Positions 54,460-64,000 of a DNA stretch of 64,000 bases are shown one piece after another; position 1 is the first letter of the stretch, and the number at the start of each line of letters is the position of its first letter. A model generated the notes under the pieces. It was not told the origin of the DNA. It saw only the letters and a list, made by a program, of their open reading frames with translations, and ran no database searches. A program made the translations under genes and the position numbers. Source of the DNA: Cacajao melanocephalus. Its lineage: Eukaryota; Chordata; Mammalia; Primates; Pitheciidae. The stretch is from the NCBI GenBank assembly GCA_963573385.1, contig CAUYLG010066205.1, positions 51,829-115,828 of the forward strand. Reading direction: 5' to 3'.

Positions 54460-55151
54460 TCCTCCTCTGATGAAGACGGACCTCTTCATGCAGTCCTTGG
54501 CCTGCTTTTCCACTCATTCCTCTGTTCTTGAAAAGGAATTCTAAGTCTTCTCTTATCTGTTCCTGAAGCTGAAGTTGGTGGCTCCTGTCCCTTTTCAGTT
54601 CTCTCACTCTGCTCACTGTGGGATGGCACTGGGGTTGATGCTGGGCTATCCAAACCCCTCCTTTCTGCTTTTACTATGCATATTCTAACTTCCTTGCAGC
54701 GCCCACCTTCTTGGGCTGGCCTTCCTTTTGACTACGGTACATAGATGCTTCTGCCCTCTTCTGTGGCTCACGTGAGTCCAGGTATGACGTTTCTATGAGC
54801 TGGTTTTGTGATTCTTCATACTCAAGTCTTGCTTGAGAACTCTGCCCCAAACAACCACTTCCACACCCACCACCACTATTCACATCATTATGGTAAATCT
54901 TGAGCCTCTGGAGCCAGAACAGAGGGAACAACTCTGTGAGGTTTGCTGCACAGTGGAGTTCTCTAAGTCAGCAGATCTGAAAAGTATTTACATGACTATT
55001 GATCCTGAATGAAATTCCTTGGATAAGTTACCACTTGTCCACTAGGCAGCTTCTTCGTCACCTTAACAATATCACCAGTATTCATACACATCGAAAGCCT
55101 TATAATCAATGTAACATTGACCCACCAATTCAATGTCTATGGATTTATTTT
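54460..55151 (-). pseudogene. Broken coding-like segment, probable processed pseudogene, parent unknown
   Basis: Minus-strand translation shows several protein-like blocks in different frames, separated by frameshifts and stops. From high to low coordinate these are IDIELVGQCYIDYKAFDVYE (about 55136-55080), GDIVKVTKKLPSGQVVTYPR (about 55075-55016) then FIQDQ and a stop, LRELHCAANLTELF (about 54959), RLEYEESQNQLIETSYLDSR (about 54825-54770) and SEQSERTEKGQEPPTSASGT (about 54620-54560). It ends in an acidic SSSEEDD and a stop near 54460. Composition (many Glu, Lys, Gln and Arg, acidic C-terminus) is that of a real protein and not a chance frame. No introns are evident. I do not recognise the parent. 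An ERV1-type LTR abuts the upstream end, and an open stretch beyond it (55790-55651) may be further 5' sequence. It might instead be an unrecognised repeat-encoded protein. Confidence 0.5.
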
Positions 55152-55650
55152 TGTAATGGCAAAACAGTAAAAAAAACTAACATAACTAACTCCGTTTTGT
55201 TTAAGAGGCCTTTACTCATTCCCGCACATAGGCTAGGATAATTTGAGAGCACTGAGAAAAAATGCAAACACATTTTATCTCTGAGACTTTAAACTAACTC
55301 TGAGATTAAAGAGGAAGTCTGTAAATAACTATGTTTTATTGAAGATTTACAGGAGCGCTGTGACCTGACCAAGGACAATGAAATTCCCAACCTCCCTGGA
55401 CCTTCAGGGACACCCAGATATCTGTGGTCATTGGTCACCTCTTGATGCCAACCCCCTCCTCTTCCCTATACCCCCCCACCATAAAAACCCTCCAGTCAGC
55501 CTGTAAAACTTAAGACGGTGCTTCAGAAGGCTAGTTCACCATCTTCTCAGTTTTGCTGGTTTTCTGAACAAAACCTTTTTCCTCCCACCAATTCTCGTCT
55601 CTCATGTTTGGCTTTCAAGTTGTGAACAGCCAAACCTGGGTTCAGTTACA
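55152..55650 (+). mobile_element. ERV1-type LTR, about 499 bp
   Basis: Begins TG at 55152 and ends 'gggttcagttaca'. Contains 'ctccgttttgtttaagaggcctttactcattcccgcacataggctagg', 'gctgtgacctgaccaagg', a TATA-like ccataaaaaccct (55480-55492), 'cttaagacggtgcttcag' and 'tctctcatgtttggctttc'. The flanks tttt and ttct may be a decayed duplication. Subfamily not named. It separates the pseudogene from sequence at 55651 upward. Confidence 0.75.
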
Positions 55651-55991
55651 TTCTAAGAAAATAGTTGAGAATGTTGTCCAATATTTCATTTAGATGGAAG
55701 TTAAAGACAATCATAAAGAGTTTTGTAACAACATTGGAAATAAAAGTCTGCCTTTTTAATTAAAGTATGTTAATTTAACATAATATTTAATAAATTTAAC
55801 GTAACAGAGTGAGTTAAATTACGGTCCAAACAAATTAACGGATCACTTTGAAATTTTTCAATATTGTATGATAAAATTTTATGGCACGAAAGATGTTTGT
55901 TAAGTTTAAAACAAGGCTGCAAAATAGTATGAGCTTAAAAAGTAAGTCACAGGAGACTGTATATACTTTGATATGAATTATCCAAAAATAT

Positions 55992-56050
55992 GTATATCAA
56001 AATATTGAAATTTATTTTGACGTATATCAAAATTTTGAAATTTAATTATT
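55992..56050 (+). repeat. 30 bp tandem duplication
   Basis: gtatatcaaaatattgaaat at 55992 recurs as gtatatcaaaattttgaaat at 56022, with an exact 30 bp offset and few substitutions. Confidence 0.88.
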
Positions 56051-56100
56051 GCTTTGAGATATATATCTTTTATTTTATTTCTTTTGTGATATATATCTTT

Positions 56101-56172
56101 TTTCTTTTGAGACATATATATATGAGATATACACACACACATATATATATTTCTTTATTATCTCAAAAGAAA
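56101..56172. repeat. 12 bp perfect inverted repeat around a TA/CA tract
   Basis: tttcttttgaga (56101-56112) is the reverse complement of tctcaaaagaaa (56161-56172). The 48 base loop is TA/CA alternating sequence. Confidence 0.88.
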
Positions 56173-56214
56173 TAATAAACATGAAGTTTCCATACATAAA
56201 ATAGCAGTTCTCTG

Positions 56215-56524
<310 letters not shown>

Positions 56525-56536
56525 AGCAGTTCTCTG

Positions 56537-57659
56537 TTTTGGGAGAATGTCTAGGATTGGATAGTAGACAGGACAGAGGTCAGTGCAATGATATTGGTAA
56601 TGCTTCTTTTCCAAAATTGGTTGATAGGTCAATTTTTAAAAATGTTACTCTATAACTTGCATTTAAACCACCTGCATTGTTTTATATGTACCAGATAATA
56701 CATTATAAAACACTGAAAATGCAGGAGCAATATATCCTCATTTCAGGGCCATTGCATGCAGTTGTACTAGTTATCCCCTGATGGGGGCATCCAGATGGAT
56801 GCCTTGGCAAGAGAATATTTCAGGTCAGAGGAAAGGGAGTTCTTTCTCTAATTTACATAAAAAGTACTCTCTACTTGCCAAATCTGCCCATAGGGGTCAT
56901 CTTTTTTCTAATCTGATCCCCAAAGGGATTTGCCTTTTTCTATTTTGCACACAGGGGCTGTATGTTCGGACAGAGCCATGCAGAGATGCACGTGTGAGTA
57001 TATACATGTGCAATTGTGCATGCATATAATGTCATTACCACTGAGTTGTGGGATTCTGACTTTAAAAATTTTGTTTACTCGTATATTCTTGATTTTCATT
57101 TACCACATACTATTTTATATGAAAAAAGAATTTAAATAGTTGTTTTCAGGTCAGGTGTTTCCTTTCTCAAAAGGCCACTAATCCTAAAAATATGTGTTAA
57201 AATACGACACAAATACACCAGACTATTTCACCTCTTGGCTTCAACTGTTGCTGTCTTCCTCCCTGCCCCAATCCTACTGCGGACAGAAATCCAACATTAC
57301 TGCGTTTACCCTGTCCCCCTCAGAAAAAGCACATCTTCCCACAGAAGGAACTCATCTTTTGAAACATGCCATACTTCTTCCCTTTGCACCGTGGACATTT
57401 AAGAAACGCTGTTATTCCTAAGTGTTTCTCAGCATATCATGGTTTTGGCACTAAAAAACCACGCTGAAGCCAACACCTATTTTGCATATGAGCTTCCAAG
57501 GCTAAAAGAGGAGAATTTTTTTAAAAATTAGCTGCATGGCTAATTTAATCTACCATGCCTGAGTTATTCATATATACACACAAGGATCCAGGGGATGCAG
57601 AATCTAATAAGTCTTCTTGTTCTTTCACCCAAAAGAAGTGGCTTTATTGTTTCTTTACT
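56537..57659. other. Unassigned, mostly single-copy
   Basis: No repeat family recognised. Frames at 56781-57139 and 57194-57421 lack protein features; the first overlaps one on the minus strand. Confidence 0.45.
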
Positions 57660-57824
57660 TGGTTTTAAAAAGTAATATATGTGTGGTTAAAATTTTAATA
57701 AAACATACAAATAAATTAAAAAGAAAGTAAAAACCATTTATAATAATTAACCTCTATAATAAATCAGTACTGTTAATATTTTGGGGTTCATCCTTCCAGA
57801 ACTCTTTTAGAAATGTATCATAGC

Positions 57825-57990
57825 TACTATTTATAGAGAACATTAAGCAAGTCAGGTACTATGCTAAGTACTTTATGTACGCTATCTCAAAATCACTACA
57901 ATGACCAAGTGAAGTATAGTCACCCACCTAAAGTATTAATAAGAATTAACCCCCGTAAGAAATCTGAGACTCCAAGAGTTAAGCCCTCCA
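57825..57990 (-). mobile_element. MIR SINE
   Basis: 'atagctactatttatagagaacattaagcaagtcaggtactatgctaagtactttatgtac' and 'aagaaatctgagactccaagagttaag' follow antisense MIR order. Confidence 0.75.
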
Positions 57991-58167
57991 AGAGACAGGG
58001 CTAGGAGAGGGTGGTAGTTACCTTGTCATATTGTCAGTCGGGGGTGAATAAGGATCAAAAGCCTATGTGTCTATCTCCAAAGTCCAATATAACTATGATA
58101 AATTTTTTCATATAGATGTATACATTAATTTACAAATCCATATTTTAAATAAAACTAAATTAGAACC

Positions 58168-59310
58168 ACATATAATGGGTCAAATTGAGTCCCCCAAGTT
58201 GTGTCTACCTGAAGCCTCAGAATGTGACCTTATTTGTTTTCTTTTTTTTTAATTTTTATTTTAGTAGTTTTTGAAGTACAAGTAATTTTGCTTACATAGA
58301 TAAGTTATTCAGTGGTGATTTCTGAGATTTTGGTGCACATGTCACCCGAGCAGTATACAATCTTTTATCCCTCACCCCCTCACAACATTTTCCACTGCAT
58401 CCCCAAGCTCCATTATATCATTCTTATGCCTTTGCATCCTCATAGCTTAGCTCCCACTTATAAGTGAAAACATACAGTATTTGGTTTTCCATTCCTGAGT
58501 TACTTCACTTAGAATTATGTCCTCCAGCTCCATCCAAGTTGCTGTATAAGACATTATTTCATTCCTTTTTATGGCTGAGTAGTATTCCGTGGTGTATATA
58601 TACCACATTTTCTTTATCCACTCATTGGTTGATGGGCACTTAGGTTGATTCCATATTTTTGCAATTGTGAATTGTGCTGGTATAAACATGCATGTGCATG
58701 TATCTTTTCATACAATGACTTATTTTCCTTTGGTTGGATACCCAGTAGCGGGATTGCCAGATCAAATGGTAGTTCTACTTTTAGTACTCTAAGGAACCTC
58801 CATACTGTTTTCCATACTGGTTGTACTAGTTTATGTTCCCACCAGCAGTGTAAAAGTGTTCCATTTTCACCACATTCATGCCAATATCTATTGTTTTTTC
58901 ACTTTTCAATTATGGCCATAGAATGTGACCTTATGTGATAAAAGTCTTTGTAGATATAATTAAAGTAAGGCTCTTTAGATGAGCTCATCCTGAATTAGGA
59001 TGGGCCTGAAATCCAATGATGAAGGCCTTTATCAGAGAAGAGAAAAAGAGAAGACAAAGAGACGCAGGAGTGAAGGCCACATGATGACAGAGATTGAAAT
59101 GATACATCTACAAGCCAAGGAGCACCAAGGTTTGCTGGTCATCACCAGAAGCTAGGAGAGAGGCAGGGACAAGATTTTCCCTCAGAGCCACCAAGCCTGA
59201 TGATATCTTGATATCAGACTTCTGGCCTCCAGAACCATGAGAGAATAAAGTTGTCTTAAGCCACCTAGTGTATGAATATTTGTTACAGAAGCCCCAGGAA
59301 ACTAATACAC
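58168..59310 (+). mobile_element. MLT1-type MaLR LTR, split by L1
   Basis: Starts 'tataatgggtcaaattgagtccccc' and 'tgaagcctcagaatgtgacctta'. After the insertion come 'tgtagatataattaaag', 'gcctgaaatccaatgatg', 'aagccaaggagcaccaagg', 'gacttctggcctccagaaccatgagagaataaag' and 'gccccaggaaactaatac'. The ordered blocks give a full LTR. Confidence 0.88.
58234..58919 (-). mobile_element. L1P (L1PB/L1MA-age) insertion, 5' truncated, antisense
   Basis: The T-rich start is the reverse complement of the poly(A) end. Then come 'ggtgatttctgagattttggtgcac', 'cccacttataagtgaaaacat', 'ggctgagtagtattccgtggtgtatatataccacattttc', 'ccagtagcgggattgccagatcaaatgg' and 'ccaccagcagtgtaaaagtgttcc'. A perfect 15 bp duplication, agaatgtgaccttat, flanks it (58219-58233 and 58920-58934). 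The 80-codon minus frame 58447-58689 is a remnant of the ORF2 C-terminus. Confidence 0.96.
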
Positions 59311-59740
59311 CATATTACCCAGATTATTTGATAGCTGCCTTTTTCACATATCAATATATTACAAGCATCTTGAATTTACTGGTATATCACAAGTGTGTAC
59401 GTAGATTCAGATTATCCTTTGAAAGGTCTAGATAGAATTCTATAGTAAGAATGTAACAAAATGTATTTCATCAATCCATTGATGACCTGTGAAGGGTACA
59501 TTCAACTTTTCATTTTTACAAACAATAATTGTGACTCAAATTCTTGGTTGATTTTAACATTGCATTATTTCTCTCAAATTATTTCCTTAGTGAAAGTGAA
59601 TGTGTAGGTGAAATTTGTACCCCTAGTTAAAGCTTTTGATATACATCATTATTAAAGTACCTTCCCCAAAACTCATACAAATTTATAATCCTACCAGCAG
59701 AAGGAAAACCAGTGATGATCAAATATTTGTTCTTTGGAAA

Positions 59741-60019
59741 CCCAGGTTTTCATAAAATGTTTCTTGAGAATGTAGTTGGGGTAAACATGTTTAATGCCAG
59801 CCATTCGTTCCTGGGGCTGTCATTATCCAATACCAAAGATGGGATTCTGAGACATTAGAAACAATGGTGCCATAACTTACACATTAAAAAACTCTGTGTA
59901 ATGAATGAGTCTTGAATTGAAAGTCAGGGGGCTCTGCCAGCTAACTAGAAGTTGTGTGACACAGCTTTGTATTTGTTGCCCTGTCTGCAATGTGGATAAT
60001 CTTGATAGGGCTAGGATAG
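59741..60019 (+). other. Unassigned, with a MIR-like trace at 59910-60000
   Basis: 'gctctgccagctaactagaagttgtgtgacacagctttg' resembles the MIR core, directly upstream of a better MIR. The call is weak. Confidence 0.35.
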
Positions 60020-60290
60020 GGTGGTAGTTAGAGATGAGCTCTGGAACTGAATTGCCTGTTTGAATCCTGTTTTCACCACTTATTAGCTATGTGCCCTTGG
60101 GAAAGTCTCAGACTCTCTAAGCTTCTACTTCCTTGTGTGTAAAATGGAAAGATGATGGCATTCTTCAAAGGGAGTTGAGAGACTCATAGGAGATAATCCC
60201 CATAAAAACATTCAGCAAGAGACTGACATGTAGGAAGTGCTCTATCAATGCAAACTCTCACTCTTATTATTATGATTATTGTTACACGTA
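60020..60290 (+). mobile_element. MIR SINE, near full length
   Basis: Order: 'agatgagctctggaactgaattgcctgtttgaatcctg', 'cacttattagctatgtgcccttgggaaagtctcagactctctaagcttc', 'cttgtgtgtaaaatggaaagatgatgg', 'gaagtgctctatcaatgcaaactctcactcttattattatg'. An excellent match to MIR. Confidence 0.93.
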
Positions 60291-61842
<1,552 letters not shown>

Positions 61843-61904
61843 CATTTTTTTAAAGTATAGTATAAAATGAATTAGAATATGAATAAATTATTTTAGAGCT
61901 AGCA

Positions 61905-62140
61905 CTCTATACCGGCAAAAGCACTGGCTTTGGAGTCAACCTGTTTTCAAGTTTCTTCTTGTCCTTTTACTGGTTTGTAATTGTGGATATGTCATTTAAC
62001 CCATTCTTCCGTACCTTTATCTGTCAAATGGGAGTGGACAATATGAATTACTACTGACCTTACAATAATTCTGTAAGGATTAAATGAGCTAACATACATT
62101 AAAGTACTTTGCAACCAATAAAAATGTATGCACATTAAAG
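61905..62140 (+). mobile_element. MIR SINE
   Basis: Order: 'aaaagcactggctttggagtcaacctg', 'tgtggatatgtcatttaaccc', 'ttatctgtcaaatgggagtgg', 'attctgtaaggattaaatgagctaacatacattaaagtactttgcaa'. Confidence 0.9.
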
Positions 62141-62499
62141 TGTGCTTGGTCTAACAATGTATACTGTTGGACAAGTCTCTTTTGCAATTGAGAGAATCAA
62201 CTAAATCACTCAAAATCAGTAAGAGTATAAGATGGCTTTTAGCAATAGATCCAATGTTACCTTGGTTTAGGCTAATCAACCCACAGAACCAGTCCACCAG
62301 AAGTTGAGATATTCAGAGACAGGCAATCTTCCCTCAGGACCAAGACTGTCTCCTATTTCTGAGCCTTCTAATACTATTTCAGCATGCTAATTGTATTATC
62401 TCTCATGGTAAGTGGGGCCAGTAGGCCCAAATAGCAAAAGATTCAGCCCAAAGAGGCTAAACAAAAGCCATTATTTCAAAAACACAAATTTGGCATATC
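62141..62499. other. Unassigned sequence
   Basis: No feature recognised. Confidence 0.4.
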
Positions 62500-62945
62500 C
62501 ATTCCCTTTTTAGAGCCCCTCAGTGACTTCCCAGCACCTCAGGACAAAGTCCAAATTCCTTTCGGGACCTTGCCGCTCTCTACCTTTCCAGCTGTATCTC
62601 CCACCTATCCTGCTGCACACAGCCTGAGCTTCAGTCATTCTAGCTCTCTGACTGCATGCAGCTTTGGGTACCTCTGGGTCTTTGTACATGCTGTTCCTCC
62701 TCTCTGGAATGACCTTCATCCTCATTTCCTCACCTAGTTGACTTATACTTATCCTTCATTGGGACCTCCCATGACTTGCTCAAGCATAAAGATACGTCCC
62801 TTCTCCATACTCCCTGTGTAAGTCAAATTCTATTACAGCAGATTCCTCACTTGACTGAGCTGTGGAGGACAGAGTCTGAATTGTATTCATCTCTTTATTT
62901 CCAGAACCTAGTTGTTGCTCAATTAAAATGTGTTGAATGAAGATA
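62500..62945 (+). mobile_element. L2 LINE 3' region
   Basis: Order: 'cagcacctcaggacaaagtccaaattccttt', 'ctacctttccagctgtatctccc', 'gtctttgtacatgctgttcctcctctctggaatgacc', 'tgtggaggacagagtctg', 'attcatctctttatttccagaacctag', 'tgctcaattaaaatgtgttgaatga'. A clear L2 3' end. Confidence 0.92.
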
Positions 62946-63839
62946 TTGAAAACATGCTCAGGAACCAGATGAATCATTAGGCAACAAGGATTGAAGAGCT
63001 GGGGGATGGGGGTGGAGGTAGGGGGAGCCCAGATGGCTGTAAGACAGAAAGAAAAATGGCTACTCATGGTACAGAATGAGAGTATCAGAGGACAGGCTGC
63101 TCAGGTACCCGGGACAGCTTACTGTGGGCACTCCAGCCCCGAAAGTTTCCAGGATGCAGGCATTTCTTAGCCTCCATGCTAAGAATCTGGGGTTTCTCTT
63201 GAACTTTCAAGCTGGTGGCTCACAGAACCCTAACCAGGGCTACTTTTTATGGTTATGCCCTGCGTAATTTGGTGAAATGGATGAATAGAATTTAAAACCC
63301 AGCCTGCCCTCAGCTCACAAAACCATTCATCCTGGAGCTTCTGTTTCTGCCCCCAGTGGGGGTGCCTTTATCCAATTCACACAGAGGCATAGGTTGGGTT
63401 AAGCCCAACCTGCCTCATCCCAGTAAAAGAACGCTTTATTTCTGACAGACCCCAAACAACTCACTTTAGGAGCAGTTCAGGATACAAGGAGGGCTTAGAA
63501 AGGAGAAAAGATTAATCCAAGGCTTAGGGCTTAGTGCTATGACTGCGATTTTGTTTCCCAGAGCTGCTTCAGGCAGGAGCTTTAGGAATCCTGTGTAAAT
63601 GACAGCCTCCTCTGTGACGCCCTCTACCCTCACCCCTACCTCCAGGACCAGGGGGCATGGCATTAGTCCTTGCCCTCAGCAGGCAGTCCAAGGAAGGAGT
63701 TTCCTCACCTTTAAGGTCTTGGTCTGGGGACATCATATACACTATGTTCATCTGACCAGTTTGATTTGACCTTTGAAAACTATGTACTGTGTGCACCCAA
63801 TAGCTTAGCAGGCAGTGTGTGTATTGATTACTTTAAAGA
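62946..63839. other. Unassigned, moderately GC-rich single-copy DNA
   Basis: No repeat recognised. Frames on both strands (62780-63067, 63076-63267, 63466-63796) lack domains. A short GC-rich patch occurs at 63001-63030. Confidence 0.45.
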
Positions 63840-63905
63840 TGGGCTCTGTGCTCAATTCCATCTCTGCCATTTACCAGCTATTAAATTTGGACATATGTGT
63901 TAACC
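63840..63905 (+). mobile_element. MIR fragment
   Basis: 'gggctctgtgctcaattccatctctgccatttaccagctatta' is the MIR core start. It is cut by the GGAA tract. Confidence 0.6.
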
Positions 63906-63910
63906 TTTGT

Positions 63911-64000
63911 AGGAGGAAGGAAGGGAGGGAGGGAGGGAAAGAAGGAAGGAAGGAAGGAAGGAAGGAAGGAAGGAAGGAAGGAAGGAAGGAAGGAAGGAAG
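63911..64000 (+). repeat. (GGAA)n microsatellite, runs off the window
   Basis: ggaa and ggga units, with about fifteen uninterrupted ggaa repeats from 63941 to the last base. Full length unknown because the window ends inside it. Confidence 0.98.

Larger units (their letters stand above)
55651..56214. other. AT-rich unassigned sequence
   Basis: Contains a 30 bp tandem duplication and a 12 bp stem hairpin, listed separately. On the minus strand 55790-55651 is open in one frame and could be the upstream part of the neighbouring pseudogene. Confidence 0.4.
57660..59740 (-). mobile_element. Old L1M, antisense, split by MIR and MLT1
   Basis: The first piece (57660-57824) resembles the reverse complement of an L1M 3' UTR ('tataataattaacctctataataaatcagtactgttaatattttggggttcatccttccag'). 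The second (59315-59740) is the reverse complement of the ORF2 end: 'gatagctgcctttttcacatatcaatatatta', 'cattttctacaaacaat'-like sequence at 59515 and 'atttataatcctaccagcag' near 59680. Confidence 0.6.

Overview
The window is nuclear DNA from a higher primate, most probably human. It carries seventeen dimeric Alu elements and one Alu right half, primate-age L1 fragments, MaLR and ERV1 LTRs, and hAT and Tigger DNA transposon fossils. Beneath these lies an older mammalian layer of MIR, L2 and one CR1/L3 LINE. Composition is AT-rich and CpG-poor, with no CpG island. I find no intact protein-coding gene, no convincing exon, no RNA gene and nothing of prokaryotic type such as operons or CRISPR. The interval reads as intergenic or deep intronic sequence. 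All repeat names rest on recognition of consensus features by eye, not on a database search.

Layout. 1-13 kb is mostly single-copy DNA with scattered MIR, L2 and old LTR pieces. It contains a local templated insertion near 2.62-2.79 kb and a CpG-retaining unique block at 9.05-10.47 kb. At 13.9-17.1 kb an ancient repeat was invaded by a MIR, and that MIR was later invaded by a 1.62 kb ERV1 solo LTR and by an Alu. 17.5-22 kb holds half an Alu, a 400 bp TA/TG/CA microsatellite with a higher-order period, and an L1M 3' end cut by MLT1 and MST-like LTRs, a MIR and a complete MER1. 23.6-26.9 kb is a second ancient repeat cut by AluJ, a Tigger-like element and an antisense Alu, then an LTR and two more Alus. 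27.0-32.5 kb is one long decayed sense L1M, interrupted by a DNA transposon, an antisense L1P, an Alu and an MST LTR.

33-43 kb holds two MER21-like LTRs in opposite orientation, a unique CpG-retaining block at 34.7-35.8 kb, an L2 reverse-transcriptase fossil split by an Alu-in-Alu, a MER20-like element, and a MER2/Tigger element split by an Alu. 43-52.9 kb is largely unique DNA with a recognisable CR1/L3 LINE at 47 kb, an L1MB 3' end, and L2 pieces, one of them split by MER5A. 52.9-56.5 kb has a MIR split by an Alu and an ERV1 solo LTR. Beside it lies a broken coding-like segment on the minus strand, a probable processed pseudogene abutted by another LTR. 57.6-59.7 kb is an antisense L1M holding a MLT1 LTR, which in turn holds an antisense L1P insertion with a perfect 15 bp target-site duplication. 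The window ends in a (GGAA)n microsatellite.

The elements do not work together as a genetic system. The organisation is an insertion stratigraphy. The features most likely to matter functionally are the single-copy blocks that may be regulatory, the LTR promoters, and the GGAA tract. Most long open reading frames are explained by antisense Alu sequence, by the microsatellite or by LTR sequence.
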